Part shown: in pieces, positions 31,238 through 42,093 of the stretch
How positions within the stretch are numbered: the first letter of the stretch is position 1
Layout of the letters: each line of letters opens with the position of its first letter
NCBI GenBank assembly: GCA_011053055.1
Contig: DRHT01000001.1
Span: forward strand, 1 to 64,000
Length of the DNA: 64,000 bases
From: Halopseudomonas sabulinigri
GTDB taxonomy: Bacteria > Pseudomonadota > Gammaproteobacteria > Pseudomonadales > Pseudomonadaceae
Direction of reading: 5' to 3'
Program-made: the position numbers and the translations under genes
Notes under the pieces: model-generated
Databases searched by the model: none
The model's input: the letters and a program-made list of their open reading frames with translations, nothing else
What the model was told of the DNA's origin: nothing

Positions 31238-31268
31238 CTACAGACCCTGCATGGTGCAGGGTCTGTAG
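31238..31268 (-). terminator. Hairpin terminator/attenuator between guaB and guaA
   Basis: A perfect 14-bp stem (CTACAGACCCTGCA and complement, loop TGG) is followed on the minus strand by TTTTGATTT. It lies 17 nt after the guaB stop and 36 nt before the guaA start, so guaA would be expressed by read-through. Confidence 0.85.
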
Positions 31269-31285
31269 CGTCGCATAAGTACGAA

Positions 31286-32819
<1,534 letters not shown>

Positions 32820-32880
32820 TTACAATGATGCTTCAATACGAATTTACTTTGCAGCCACCCCCCACTCGCAGCGAATGCAC

Positions 32881-32886
32881 TAGAAT
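32881..32886 (+). promoter_or_regulatory. -10-like element immediately before xseA
   Basis: TAGAAT ends 6 nt before the xseA ATG, so a transcript from it would start at or within a base or two of the start codon. No -35 is recognisable and there is no Shine-Dalgarno sequence. Confidence 0.4.
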
Positions 32887-32892
32887 GCCCGC

Positions 32893-34269
32893 ATGAATGA
32901 TGATGCCCTGTTTAAACAACTTGGCGCCGAGCGAGACGTGCTCAGCGTCAGCCAGCTCAACGCCCGCGCCCGCCAGCTGCTGGAGGACGTTTTTCCGCGC
33001 ATCTGGGTAGAAGGCGAACTCTCGAATTTGGCCCGCCCCTCCTCTGGGCACTTGTACTTCACCCTGAAGGACGATCGCGCGCAGATTCGCTGCGCGCTAT
33101 TTCGCCAGCATGCAGCACGTTTGAAGGTTGCCATGAAGGACGGCCTGCAAGTGCGCGCGCGTGGTCGTGTCAGCCTGTACGAAGGCCGTGGCGACTATCA
33201 ACTGATTGTCGACAGCATCGAGCCTGCCGGTGATGGCGCTCTGCGTCAGGCCTTTGAGGCACTGAAAGCTAAACTGCAAGCGGAAGGCTTGTTCGAGCAG
33301 AGTTTGAAACGTCCTCTGCCTGCGCACCCGCAGCGCATCGGGATTATCACCTCGCCTAGTGGTGCCGCGGTACGCGATATCATCAGTGTGTTTCAACGTC
33401 GCGCACCCTTTATTGAACTGGTTATTGCGCCTTCAGCAGTGCAAGGGCGCGAAGCCGCACCGCAGTTGGTGCGCGCTTTGCAGCAGGCCGATCGGGCCGG
33501 CTTCGATGCATTGATCATCAGCCGGGGCGGCGGCTCGCTGGAAGACCTTTGGCCTTTTAATGAAGAAATGGTGGCGCGCGCCATTGCTGACTGCCAAACA
33601 CCCATCATTAGCGCGGTCGGCCACGAAACTGATATTTCCATCAGCGACTTTGTTGCTGATGTTCGCGCCCCGACCCCTTCCGCCGCAGCGGAGTTGCTCA
33701 GCCCAGATACCCAGGCACTGCTACGCCAAGTAGAACAGCTTGAACGCCGCTTACTGCAACGCCTGCGCGAACGCCTTGGGCGCGCCAAGCTGCAATTGGA
33801 TAACCTGCGCCAACGTCTGCGCCATCCGGGCGAGCGCCTGGCCCAGCAAGCACAGCGACTGGACGAGCTGGAAATGCGCCTGCGACGCGCCTTTAACCAG
33901 CAGCTTGCACAGCGGCAACAACATATGACGCACCTGCGCACCCGCCTGCAAACCCAACACCCCGGCCGCCGCCTAAGCCAGCTCCGCGAGCAACTGCAAC
34001 AACTTGATGTGCGCTTACCCCGTGCGATGCAGGGCCAGCTTAAGCAGCAGCGTCAACAGCTGGAACAGTTTGCCCAGACCCTGCATCTGGTCAGTCCGCT
34101 GGCAACCCTGGGGCGTGGCTACAGCATTTTGCTGGACGACCAGGGCAAACCAGTACGCAGCGCCACCAATGCCAGCGCCGGGCAGCGTCTAAAAGCGCGT
34201 CTGCACGATGGCGAGCTGACCGTGCGCGTCGAGGCTGAAAAACCCTACACCCTCTCGTTATTGGACTGA
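32893..34269 (+). CDS. xseA: Exodeoxyribonuclease VII large subunit
   Basis: XseA with XseB degrades single-stranded DNA in both directions. The 458-residue protein has an N-terminal OB-fold (about 12-105: LSVSQLNARARQLLEDVFPR, VWVEGELSNLARPSSGHLYF-like), the catalytic core (about 125-320, with ISRGGGSLEDLWPFNEE and ISAVGHETDISISDFVADVR), a coiled-coil region rich in Gln/Arg/Leu (about 270-400), and the C-terminal GRGYSIL segment. The ATG at 32893 has no ribosome-binding site. It is followed 5 nt later by the M23 gene. Confidence 0.97.
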   Translation: MNDDALFKQLGAERDVLSVSQLNARARQLLEDVFPRIWVEGELSNLARPSSGHLYFTLKDDRAQIRCALFRQHAARLKVAMKDGLQVRARGRVSLYEGRGDYQLIVDSIEPAGDGALRQAFEALKAKLQAEGLFEQSLKRPLPAHPQRIGIITSPSGAAVRDIISVFQRRAPFIELVIAPSAVQGREAAPQLVRALQQADRAGFDALIISRGGGSLEDLWPFNEEMVARAIADCQTPIISAVGHETDISISDFVADVRAPTPSAAAELLSPDTQALLRQVEQLERRLLQRLRERLGRAKLQLDNLRQRLRHPGERLAQQAQRLDELEMRLRRAFNQQLAQRQQHMTHLRTRLQTQHPGRRLSQLREQLQQLDVRLPRAMQGQLKQQRQQLEQFAQTLHLVSPLATLGRGYSILLDDQGKPVRSATNASAGQRLKARLHDGELTVRVEAEKPYTLSLLD

Positions 34270-34274
34270 TCCAC

Positions 34275-35105
34275 ATGCTACGCAATCTGCTAATCGGTGC
34301 ATTGCTCGGCTTATGCAGCCTCTCTCTGCACGCCGAAGGCTTTATCACTCGTCTGCTGAATCACCCTGTGCCGGGCGGTGTGGCGGTTGTAGGCTTGCCC
34401 GAACAGGCAACAGCGCCGCGCGCGGAGTATCAGGGCAAACCTGTACTGATCATTCGCGAAGAGCAGCAGCGCTGGATCGCCATTGTCGGCATTGACCTGA
34501 AAACTGCGCCCGGCCAGCAGCGCCTGCAAGTCGACGGCGGCCAGCAGGTCACATTCGACGTGCACGGCAAAAAGTACGAGGAGCAACACATCACCCTGCG
34601 CAATAAGAGCCAGGTGAACCCAGCACCCGCGCAGCTCCAACGCATTCAACGCGAGCTCGATGCGCAACTGGCGGCCTACGCACAATTCAGCAGTCGCCAG
34701 CCCAGCAACCTGCTGCTAGATCGCCCGGTACCCGGCTCCCTGTCGAGCGCCTTTGGCCTGCGTCGCTTTTTCAATGGCGAAGAGCGCAACGCGCATTCGG
34801 GGCTGGATTTTGCAGCCGCTACAGGCACGCCGATCAAGGCACCCGCGGCTGGTAAAGTGATTCTCACCGGCAACTACTTTTTCAACGGCAACACGGTATT
34901 TGTCGATCATGGGCAAGGGTTGATCAGCATGTTCTGTCACCTGTCACACATCGACGTCAGCGTGGGCGATGAGGTGGAGCGCGGTGGCCTACTGGGCAAG
35001 GTGGGCTCCACTGGTCGTGCCACCGGGCCGCACCTGCACTGGAATGTGAGCTTAAACGGCAATCGGGTTGACCCGGCGATCTTCATCGGCGCCTTCAAGC
35101 CTTAA
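34275..35105 (+). CDS. Periplasmic M23-family peptidase (LytM domain)
   Basis: This is a predicted periplasmic peptidoglycan endopeptidase. The 276-residue protein has a signal peptide (about 1-20), an N-terminal beta domain (about 25-110), a short helical linker, and a LytM/M23 domain (about 150-270). The zinc ligands appear intact: HSGLDFA (His and Asp) and HLHW (second His of HxH), with the FGLRRFFNGE loop before them. It therefore looks catalytically competent, unlike EnvC/NlpD-type activators. It is 5 nt after xseA, probably co-transcribed. Confidence 0.9.
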   Translation: MLRNLLIGALLGLCSLSLHAEGFITRLLNHPVPGGVAVVGLPEQATAPRAEYQGKPVLIIREEQQRWIAIVGIDLKTAPGQQRLQVDGGQQVTFDVHGKKYEEQHITLRNKSQVNPAPAQLQRIQRELDAQLAAYAQFSSRQPSNLLLDRPVPGSLSSAFGLRRFFNGEERNAHSGLDFAAATGTPIKAPAAGKVILTGNYFFNGNTVFVDHGQGLISMFCHLSHIDVSVGDEVERGGLLGKVGSTGRATGPHLHWNVSLNGNRVDPAIFIGAFKP

Positions 35106-35215
35106 AAGCGATACCCGTGTTTTGCGCAAAACCAACGCAGATAACGGTCCTAAAGCAATAATAAATGCGCAAACAACACAACGCGCGCACATTTCTGCCA
35201 AACTTTCATTGGCTG

Positions 35216-35244
35216 TTGAAATACCCATTCGCAGTGATTACCTT
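35216..35244 (+). promoter_or_regulatory. Candidate leuA promoter
   Basis: -35 TTGAAA (35216-35221), 17-bp spacer, -10 TACCTT (35239-35244). The start would be about 65 nt before the leuA ATG, leaving a leader with one hairpin. Confidence 0.5.
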
Positions 35245-35274
35245 TACTGCAACAAACACCTAAATTAGCCACCC

Positions 35275-35295
35275 CCAGCCTTCACGAGAGGCTGG
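35275..35295 (+). other. Stem-loop in the leuA leader
   Basis: CCAGCCT (35275-35281) pairs with AGGCTGG (35289-35295) around a 7-nt loop, 20 nt before the leuA ATG. No T-run follows and I see no leucine-rich leader peptide, so classical attenuation is not supported. Confidence 0.4.
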
Positions 35296-35315
35296 TGCAG
35301 CAGGGAAACCAAACC

Positions 35316-36986
35316 ATGAGCATGCTCAGCGATCCATCCAGCAAATACCGCGCATTCAAGGCCATCGACATTCCGGACCGTCAGTGGCCGTCCAAAACCA
35401 TCACAGAAGTACCCCTGTGGTGTAGCTCGGATCTGCGCGACGGTAACCAGTCGCTGATTGAACCCATGGATCCGGTACGCAAGCTGCGCTTTTTCAAAAC
35501 GCTTGTCGCCATTGGCCTCAAGCAGATTGAGGTGGCTTTTCCTTCTGCGTCGCAAACCGATTTCGATTTTGTCCGCAGTCTGATTGAAGACGGCCATATC
35601 CCGGATGACGTAACTATTCAGGTACTCACCCAGGCGCGCGCTGACCTGATCGAGCGCACCTTTGAATCAGTGCGCGGCGCCAAAAAAGCAATCATCCACG
35701 TTTACAACGCCACGGCGCCAAGCTTCCGCCGTATTGTCTTCAAACAGGACAAGCAGGGCGTCACCGATATTGCCGTAAACGCTGCCAAACTGATCAAGCA
35801 GCTGGCCGCCAAACAGCCGGATACGCAGTGGACCTTTCAGTACTCACCGGAGATTTTCACCTCCACCGAGCTGGACTTTGCCATTGAGGTTTGTGATGCC
35901 GTGCTGGATGTATGGCAACCCACCCCCGATAACAAAGCCATTCTGAACCTGCCGGCCACCGTTGAGGTATCGACCCCCAACATTTACGCCGACCAGATCG
36001 AATGGTTCTGCCGCCATATCAGCCGTCGCGACAGCGTATTGATCAGCCTGCACACCCATAACGATCGGGGCACCGGCGTGGCCGCAACTGAATTGGGCCT
36101 GCTGGCGGGTGCTGACCGAGTAGAGGGCTGCTTGTTTGGCAATGGCGAGCGTACCGGCAATGTCGATCTGGTCAATCTGGCGCTGAATCTCTACACCCAA
36201 GGCATTCATCCCGGCTTGGACTTCTCCGATATCGATTCTGTGCGCAAGGTCGTTGAAGAGTGCAACCAGCTGCCGGTGCACCCGCGCCATCCTTATGTCG
36301 GCGATCTGGTTCACACCGCCTTCTCCGGCTCGCATCAGGACGCCATTCGCAAAGGTTTTGCCGTGCAACAGCAAACAGGCGTATGGGAAGTACCTTATCT
36401 GCCAATCGACCCAGCCGATATTGGCCGTAGCTACGAAGCAGTTATTCGCGTCAACAGCCAGTCGGGCAAGGGCGGCATCGCCTACCTGCTGGAGCAGGAG
36501 TACGGCATCAGCCTGCCACGCCGCATGCAAATCGAGTTCAGCCAGGTGGTACAAGGCGAGACAGACCGGCTTGGCCTTGAACTGAGCGCCGCACAGATTC
36601 ATGGGTTACTGGAGCGCGAGTATGTGCAGGCGACTAGCCCTTATGCGCTGATCCGTCATCGCCTGCAGGAAGAAAATGGCACCAGCGCGGTCGATGTGGA
36701 AGTACTCAACAAAGGCGACACGCTGCATTGGCGCGGGCTGGGTAAAGGACCGCTGGAAGCGCTGGTAGCAGGCCTGCCGGTCAAGGTGGAAATCATGGAT
36801 TACCATGAGCACGCGATTGGCTCAGGTAGCAATGCCAAGGCTGCCGCCTACATCGAGATTCGCCTCGACAATGGCCGGCCGCTGCACGGTATCGGCATTG
36901 ACGAAAACCTGACCACAGCCAGTTTCCGCGCACTGTTCAGCGCATTAAACCGCGCGCTGCGCCAGGCAGATACCAAGGCGGCGTAA
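35316..36986 (+). CDS. leuA: 2-isopropylmalate synthase (long LeuA type)
   Basis: LeuA condenses acetyl-CoA with 2-oxoisovalerate, the first step of leucine synthesis. The 556-residue form (from ATG 35316; AGGG about 10 nt upstream) belongs to the longer LeuA subgroup found in Pseudomonas. Motifs: [18 protein letters not shown] with catalytic/metal residues, [20 protein letters not shown] with HxH metal ligands, and [19 protein letters not shown]. The C-terminal regulatory domain (about 425-550) provides leucine feedback. It stands alone. Confidence 0.98.
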   Translation: MSMLSDPSSKYRAFKAIDIPDRQWPSKTITEVPLWCSSDLRDGNQSLIEPMDPVRKLRFFKTLVAIGLKQIEVAFPSASQTDFDFVRSLIEDGHIPDDVTIQVLTQARADLIERTFESVRGAKKAIIHVYNATAPSFRRIVFKQDKQGVTDIAVNAAKLIKQLAAKQPDTQWTFQYSPEIFTSTELDFAIEVCDAVLDVWQPTPDNKAILNLPATVEVSTPNIYADQIEWFCRHISRRDSVLISLHTHNDRGTGVAATELGLLAGADRVEGCLFGNGERTGNVDLVNLALNLYTQGIHPGLDFSDIDSVRKVVEECNQLPVHPRHPYVGDLVHTAFSGSHQDAIRKGFAVQQQTGVWEVPYLPIDPADIGRSYEAVIRVNSQSGKGGIAYLLEQEYGISLPRRMQIEFSQVVQGETDRLGLELSAAQIHGLLEREYVQATSPYALIRHRLQEENGTSAVDVEVLNKGDTLHWRGLGKGPLEALVAGLPVKVEIMDYHEHAIGSGSNAKAAAYIEIRLDNGRPLHGIGIDENLTTASFRALFSALNRALRQADTKAA

Positions 36987-37039
36987 TCGGCGCTTACCTG
37001 CTGTGCATTAAGCGGCGCGGTTAGCTTCTCAACGATGAG

Positions 37040-37420
37040 TTAGGGCTTGGCGGCTAACTGCTGCCAATGCCCCCTACCCCACAGACACATTGCCTCTAGT
37101 ACCGGTTGCAAGCTCGCGCCGTGCTCGGTAATGCGGTATTCCACCCTCGGCGGCACTTCAGCAAACACCGTTCGGGTGATCACTTCGTTGCGCTCTAGCT
37201 CACGCAACTGCTGCGTTAACATCTTCTCATTTATATCCGGAATTAAGCGCTTCAGCTCGGAAAAACGCTGCGGTCCCTGGATGATGTGGTACGCGATCAC
37301 CGACTTCCACTTACCGCCGATCACCTCCAAGGTGACCTCGATAGGCGTGCTATAGACCTTATCGCCCTGCACCAAGCGTTTACCCTCAGCCATCTTGGCC
37401 TGCTGTTCACTGATTGCCAT
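37040..37420 (-). CDS. HxlR-family transcriptional regulator
   Basis: This 126-residue winged-helix regulator of the HxlR/MarR-like type often senses aldehydes, quinones or disulfide stress. The HxlR pattern is clear: VIGGKWKSVIAYHI, GPQRFSELKRLIPDINEKML, LRELERNEVITRTVFAEVPP and VEYRITEHGASLQPVLEAM. No cysteine is present in the N-terminal part, but one sits in AMCLWG near residue 111. It diverges from the Old Yellow Enzyme gene across a 140-bp region with an inverted repeat, so it probably controls that gene. Confidence 0.92.
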   Translation of the reverse strand: MAISEQQAKMAEGKRLVQGDKVYSTPIEVTLEVIGGKWKSVIAYHIIQGPQRFSELKRLIPDINEKMLTQQLRELERNEVITRTVFAEVPPRVEYRITEHGASLQPVLEAMCLWGRGHWQQLAAKP

Positions 37421-37443
37421 TTAAGCTCCAAAAAACAAACCAT

Positions 37444-37461
37444 ACTTACATAAAAGTAAGT
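37444..37461. promoter_or_regulatory. Candidate HxlR operator
   Basis: The inverted repeat ACTTAC-N6-GTAAGT lies between the divergent hxlR-type and Old Yellow Enzyme genes, 22 nt before the -35 of the latter and near the regulator's own start. Spacing and symmetry fit a winged-helix dimer. Confidence 0.5.
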
Positions 37462-37482
37462 GACTTCCGAAATCGTACGTAC

Positions 37483-37510
37483 TTGTTAAAAGGAATGCTA
37501 CCCCCATAAT
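37483..37510 (+). promoter_or_regulatory. Candidate promoter of the Old Yellow Enzyme gene
   Basis: -35 TTGTTA (37483-37488), 16-bp spacer, -10 CATAAT (37505-37510), about 50 nt before the ATG. Confidence 0.5.
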
Positions 37511-37560
37511 AGCTGTATTGCGGGATCGGACCGATACCACGACTAGGAGCATCAACCACC

Positions 37561-38667
37561 ATGAGTACACCACTATTACTACAGCCTGCCAAAATTGGCA
37601 GCTTAGACGTTCCAAACCGTATCGTGATGGCGCCGCTGACCCGTCAGCGCAGCAAGCAACCCGGCAACGTGCCCTATGCATTGAATGCTGAGTATTACCG
37701 CCAACGCGCGGGTGCGGGACTCATCATCAGCGAAGGCACCCAGATCACTCCAGAAGGTCAGGGTTACGCCTGGACTCCAGGCATTCACAGCGAGCAACAG
37801 ATTGAGGGCTGGCAGCAGGCTACCCAAGCCGTTCACGATGCTGGCGGACGCATTTTCGCCCAGCTGTGGCATGTAGGCCGAATCTCTCACACCTTGGTTC
37901 AGCCAAATGGAAAAGCACCCCTGGCCCCGTCCGCGATTCAAGCCAAGGCCGAAGTTTATGTGCAAGAGCCAGACGGCAGTCACCACAAAGCTGCAGTCTC
38001 AATGCCCCGCGCATTGGAAACCGCCGAGCTTGCCACAGTGGTCAAAGACTATGCACAGGCAACGTCCAACGCCATCAAAGCCGGTTTTGATGGCGTTGAA
38101 GTCCACTCTGCTAACGGTTACCTGCTTGATCAGTTCCTTTGCTCCGACAGCAACCAGCGAACAGATGCCTACGGTGGCAGTATTGAGAACCGCGCGCGAT
38201 TGGTACTCGAAGTGGTGGATGCGACTATCAAGGCGATGGGGGATGCTGGCAGGGTCGGCGTGCGCTTCTCTCCGCTAGGCACCTTCAACGGTGTAGATGA
38301 CGCCAATCCATTGGAAACCTTCAGCTACCTGCTAGGTGAGTTGAACAGCCGCAAACTGGCCTACGTGCATATCAACAAGCCGGATTGGGCTGGTGGCAGC
38401 TATGAGGGCTTTGAGGAGCTACTGCAGGCGCTGCGCGAGGTCTATCAGGGCGATATCATTCTTGCCGGCGGCTTGAATGCAGAAAGTGCTGAAGAGACTA
38501 TCCAGTCTGGCTTGGCACAGTTCACTGCCTTCGGTCGCCCTTTTATCGCCAACCCCGACCTTGTCGAGCGTATTCGACAGAGCGCCGAGTGGAACAAGCT
38601 GAATCCGAACACGATCTACGGCGGCGCTGAGGAAGGCTATACCGACTACCCAACCTTGGCCGGCTGA
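37561..38667 (+). CDS. Old Yellow Enzyme-family FMN oxidoreductase (NemA-like)
   Basis: This FMN-dependent ene-reductase reduces activated alkenes, quinones or nitro compounds with NAD(P)H. The 368-residue TIM barrel has the start LLLQPAKIGSLDVPNRIVMAPLTR, the substrate-binding HSANGYLLDQFL (His and Asn of the classical pair), and DAYGGSIENRARL. The catalytic Tyr probably lies in the loop around QEPDGSHHKAAV or YVHINKPDW; I cannot place it exactly. AGGAG lies 11 nt before the ATG. HxlR-OYE divergent pairs are common detoxification modules. Confidence 0.93.
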   Translation: MSTPLLLQPAKIGSLDVPNRIVMAPLTRQRSKQPGNVPYALNAEYYRQRAGAGLIISEGTQITPEGQGYAWTPGIHSEQQIEGWQQATQAVHDAGGRIFAQLWHVGRISHTLVQPNGKAPLAPSAIQAKAEVYVQEPDGSHHKAAVSMPRALETAELATVVKDYAQATSNAIKAGFDGVEVHSANGYLLDQFLCSDSNQRTDAYGGSIENRARLVLEVVDATIKAMGDAGRVGVRFSPLGTFNGVDDANPLETFSYLLGELNSRKLAYVHINKPDWAGGSYEGFEELLQALREVYQGDIILAGGLNAESAEETIQSGLAQFTAFGRPFIANPDLVERIRQSAEWNKLNPNTIYGGAEEGYTDYPTLAG

Positions 38668-38694
38668 GGCTATAGAGCCCCCGTAAGCAGCTAA

Positions 38695-38724
38695 AAAAAA
38701 GCCAGCAGAGATGCTGGCTTTTTT
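38695..38724. terminator. Bidirectional terminator between the OYE gene and der
   Basis: AAAAAAGCCAGCA pairs perfectly with TGCTGGCTTTTTT around GAGA, serving both converging genes. Confidence 0.92.
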
Positions 38725-38739
38725 GCGGAAAAAGCAGAA

Positions 38740-40173
38740 TCAGCGACGATCCTTGCTCTTCTTCTTGGCTTTCTTATTGTGGCTCATCAAGCGGCGCTTC
38801 TTGTTGACCTGACGGTCGGTCAACTTATTCTTAAGATCCGCGTAGGGGTTTTCACCGCTCTTATACTCTACTCGAATAGGCGTACCTGCCAGCTTAAGCA
38901 CCTTGCGATAGGTATTTTCCAGGTAGCGCGTATAAGAGCGCGGTACGGCATCTACCTGGTTGCCATGCACGATGATGATCGGCGGATTCGAGCCACCCAA
39001 GTGGGCATAACGCAACTTTATGCGGCGACCTCTGGACATGGGCGGCTGATGCTCGGTGACCGCATCTTCCAAAATCTCGGTCATACGACGCGTAGGGACC
39101 TTGGTCATGGCGCTTTCAAAGGCTTTATCTACAGACTTGTAGAGCAGACCCACGCCGCTACCGTGCAAGGCAGAGATGAAGTGCAGATCAGCAAATTGAG
39201 CAAAAATGAGGCGACGTTGCAGTTCGGTTTTCACGAACTCCTTCTCCTCATTCTCCATGCCGTCCCACTTGTTCACCGCGATCACCAGCGCACGGCCCGC
39301 CTCAAGTACAAAGCCAAGCAGATGCAAATCCTGCTCAACAATCCCATCTCGCGCATCGACTACGAAGATCACTACGTTGGCATCTTGAATCGCCTGCAGA
39401 GTCTTGATAACCGAGAATTTTTCGATCGCCTCATACACCTTACCGCGGCGGCGCACACCTGCAGTATCAATCAACGTATAAGGTTTTTCGTAGCGTTCAT
39501 AAGGGATATAGATACTGTCCCTAGTCGTGCCAGCCTGATCGAATACCACAACCCGGTCTTCGCCCAGCATGCGATTGACCAGAGTTGACTTGCCCACATT
39601 AGGACGACCGATCACAGCGATTTTTGTACCAATAGCTTCAACGATCAACGGTACGCCGTTCTCATCGGTCGCTACCTTGTCCCAGTTCTCGTCGTTGAGT
39701 ACGGCGTCCAGCATCGGATTAATGTTGCGTCCGTGCGAAGCGGCGATACCGATCGGCGCTCCCAAACCCAGCTTGGAGAACTCACCTAGAATCGAATCCG
39801 GGTCGGCACCATCAATTTTATTGGCAATCAGATAGGTGTGCTTATTACGCTTGCGCAAATGCGCTGCAATCAGCTCATCACCTGCAGTACGACCCGCACG
39901 CGAATCCACCAGGAAGAGTACCGCATCGGCCTCTTCGATGGCCTGCAGCGACTGACCGGCCATGATCATATCAAGGCCTTCTTCTTCACCGGTGATACCA
40001 CCGGTGTCTACCACAATGTAGGGTTTTCCCTGCCACACGGCTTCGCCGTACTGGCGGTCGCGGGTCAGGCCCGATACGTCGGCAACAATGGCGTCACGAC
40101 TTTTGGTCAGACGATTGAACAACGTGGATTTGCCGACATTCGGCCGCCCCACGAGGGCGATAACAGGAACCAT
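38740..40173 (-). CDS. der: Ribosome biogenesis GTPase Der (EngA)
   Basis: Der is an essential GTPase for 50S subunit assembly with two tandem G domains. The ATG at 40171-40173 has GGAG 5 nt upstream and gives 477 residues; five more codons upstream are possible but less likely. G1 motifs GRPNVGKST occur near residues 8 and 184; NKID and NKWD mark the G4 motifs. A KH-like domain (about 360-445) follows, then a Lys/Arg-rich tail ([14 protein letters not shown]). It is the last gene of the bamB cluster but is separated from bamB by a strong terminator. Confidence 0.97.
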   Translation of the reverse strand: MVPVIALVGRPNVGKSTLFNRLTKSRDAIVADVSGLTRDRQYGEAVWQGKPYIVVDTGGITGEEEGLDMIMAGQSLQAIEEADAVLFLVDSRAGRTAGDELIAAHLRKRNKHTYLIANKIDGADPDSILGEFSKLGLGAPIGIAASHGRNINPMLDAVLNDENWDKVATDENGVPLIVEAIGTKIAVIGRPNVGKSTLVNRMLGEDRVVVFDQAGTTRDSIYIPYERYEKPYTLIDTAGVRRRGKVYEAIEKFSVIKTLQAIQDANVVIFVVDARDGIVEQDLHLLGFVLEAGRALVIAVNKWDGMENEEKEFVKTELQRRLIFAQFADLHFISALHGSGVGLLYKSVDKAFESAMTKVPTRRMTEILEDAVTEHQPPMSRGRRIKLRYAHLGGSNPPIIIVHGNQVDAVPRSYTRYLENTYRKVLKLAGTPIRVEYKSGENPYADLKNKLTDRQVNKKRRLMSHNKKAKKKSKDRR

Positions 40174-40200
40174 GATCACTCCGCGCACGCCTGGCGTGCC

Positions 40201-40241
40201 AAAAAAAAAAACGGCCGCTGCGCAATCGAGCGCAGCGGCCG
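40201..40241 (-). terminator. Strong terminator after bamB
   Basis: The 12-bp GC stem CGGCCGCTGCGC with its complement and an AATCGA loop is followed on the minus strand by 11 consecutive T residues. It lies between the bamB stop and the der start. Confidence 0.95.
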
Positions 40242-40263
40242 AAGAAGTATAACTTGTTTCGGT

Positions 40264-41409
40264 TTACTGCAGCTTATAAGCCGCCAGATCACCGCTGTTG
40301 CCGAAAACATACAAGGTGTCACCGAGGGCAATCGGCTGCGCACGCAGCCCATCGCCATCAACCTTAATGCGTCCAACCATGCGCCCATCGGTTTGCGCCA
40401 ACAGGTGCAGATAACCTTCAAAATCGCCCACCGCAACGTAGCTACTGATAGTCACCGGCGCTGTCAGCTGGCGACGTGCCAGACTGTCGTTGCTCCACAA
40501 CTCAGTAGCGCTGCCGTCATCAAAAGCATCGACGGTACCGTTGGCCTCACTAACGTAAACACTGCCAAAACCAACGCCAGGGGCTACATAGGTAGAAGCA
40601 GGGTGTTGCCACAATGGGCGCCCGGACTGTGTATCCAGCACCGCCAGATTGCCCTGAAAAGAGCCCACATACAGCTTATCGTCTGCCAGCACCAGCTGGC
40701 CGTCGATATCGACCATACGCTCCAGCTCAGAACGACCTTGCGGCTGAGCGATGCGCTGCTCCCACATAGGCACGCCGCTGTCCGCCGCTAGCGCAACCAC
40801 TTTGCCACTCGCCAGGCCAGCAAATACCTGGCGCAAATTAACTATTGGTGTGCTGTGACCGCGCACTGTCAGCACCGGCAGGCTGGCTTCGTAAATCCAG
40901 CGCTGCTCGCCGCTGCTGATATCCAGCGCGACCAGTTTGTCGTCCTGGGTCTGCACCACAACCACATCACCGTTGGTTTGCGGCGGAGCCAGCACTTCAC
41001 TGGTGACCGTCTTGCGCCACTCTTCAGTGCCGTCTGCGTCCGACAAGACGATAACTTGACCGTCAAGCGTACCGACTATCACACGACCGCCACCAGCGCC
41101 TACGGCACCGGAAAGGGGCTCATCTAACTTGACCTGCCATTTGACTGAACCGTCTTCACGGTCCAACGCGACAACGCGACCTTTGGAATCAGCTGCGTAG
41201 AGAGTCAGGCCATCCATCGCCGGCGTCAGGTTATTGAACAAACTGCCCTGGCCGTTGCCGATGTTGCGCTTCCAAACCCGATCAAGCTTCACTTCAGCAT
41301 CAAACTTTTGCAGCTCTGCCGGCGGCAACTCTTTCTTGCTATTGCTGCCACAGCCAGCAACCACCAACGCGGCCAGAGCAACGGCAAGATAACGAGACGT
41401 ACGCTTCAC
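40264..41409 (-). CDS. bamB: Outer membrane assembly lipoprotein BamB
   Basis: BamB is the beta-propeller lipoprotein of the BAM complex that inserts outer-membrane proteins. The 381-residue product starts with a GTG overlapping the yfgM stop by one base (TAGTG) and carries a lipobox (ALVVAGC). Repeated PQQ-like propeller blades follow (for example DSKGRVVALDREDGSVKWQ and LDTQSGRPLWQHP). Part of the hisS-yfgM-bamB run. Confidence 0.97.
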   Translation of the reverse strand: MKRTSRYLAVALAALVVAGCGSNSKKELPPAELQKFDAEVKLDRVWKRNIGNGQGSLFNNLTPAMDGLTLYAADSKGRVVALDREDGSVKWQVKLDEPLSGAVGAGGGRVIVGTLDGQVIVLSDADGTEEWRKTVTSEVLAPPQTNGDVVVVQTQDDKLVALDISSGEQRWIYEASLPVLTVRGHSTPIVNLRQVFAGLASGKVVALAADSGVPMWEQRIAQPQGRSELERMVDIDGQLVLADDKLYVGSFQGNLAVLDTQSGRPLWQHPASTYVAPGVGFGSVYVSEANGTVDAFDDGSATELWSNDSLARRQLTAPVTISSYVAVGDFEGYLHLLAQTDGRMVGRIKVDGDGLRAQPIALGDTLYVFGNSGDLAAYKLQ

Positions 41410-42053
41410 TAGACTTCCTCCGCCAGATCATCAAGCTTCAATTGCAACTGCGGCCGCGCCGAGGCGTCCTCCAGTGCTTCTTGCGCAGCCTTGTAGGCTT
41501 CATGCGCTTCGTTGCCACGATCCAGACTCAACAGCAGGTCACCGCGAATCTCTTCACGGCTTGCACGCAATTCAGCACCTTCAATGGGCGCAGAAAACAG
41601 CTCGAGCGCTTCTTCCGCGCGCTGTTCTTGTGCCAGCACTCGGGCTAAACGTTGGCGGGCGACTTCCTGCAAAGTCGTGTTCTTGCTGCCATCGATGACT
41701 TCACGCAGGCTCTGCTCAGCCACTGGGAAATCCTTAGCCTCAACCGCCAGACGAGCTTGCATCAGAGCAGCGAAATCGGCGTAGCGAGTATTCGCATATT
41801 CATCACGCAATTGCGCCGCCAATTCGGCCGCGCGAGCGCGGGAGGCCTCAGAATCACTCGCCAGTACCGATTCCAGCATCGATTGATACAGGGTGGAGGC
41901 GTTGCGCGCCTGAGTGTCCTGATAGTTGTTCCAGGCGTGCCAGCCGAACACACCGGCCAGAGCGATGGCGACACCGGTCAGCAAGGGGACGCCATGCTGG
42001 CGCCACATTTCCTTGATCTTCTCTACCTGTTCATCTTCTGTCTCGTAAGCCAC
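41409..42053 (-). CDS. yfgM: YfgM-type inner-membrane TPR protein (SecYEG-associated)
   Basis: YfgM is an inner-membrane protein with periplasmic TPRs that associates with the SecYEG-PpiD chaperone group. The 214-residue product has a charged cytoplasmic start (YETEDEQVEKIKEMWRQHG), one membrane helix (about 20-40), and a periplasmic helical-repeat domain. It overlaps bamB by one base and follows hisS by 40 nt. Confidence 0.94.
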   Translation of the reverse strand: MAYETEDEQVEKIKEMWRQHGVPLLTGVAIALAGVFGWHAWNNYQDTQARNASTLYQSMLESVLASDSEASRARAAELAAQLRDEYANTRYADFAALMQARLAVEAKDFPVAEQSLREVIDGSKNTTLQEVARQRLARVLAQEQRAEEALELFSAPIEGAELRASREEIRGDLLLSLDRGNEAHEAYKAAQEALEDASARPQLQLKLDDLAEEV

Positions 42054-42093
42054 CCTTCACTCCTTAGCCTTCAACAAGCGATACGATTGTCGC

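Noticed and set aside
39838-40791. 317-codon plus-strand open frame
   Set aside because: It runs antisense through the der N-terminus, the bamB terminator and the bamB C-terminus. Both of those are certain genes on the other strand, and the frame's protein has no recognisable domain.
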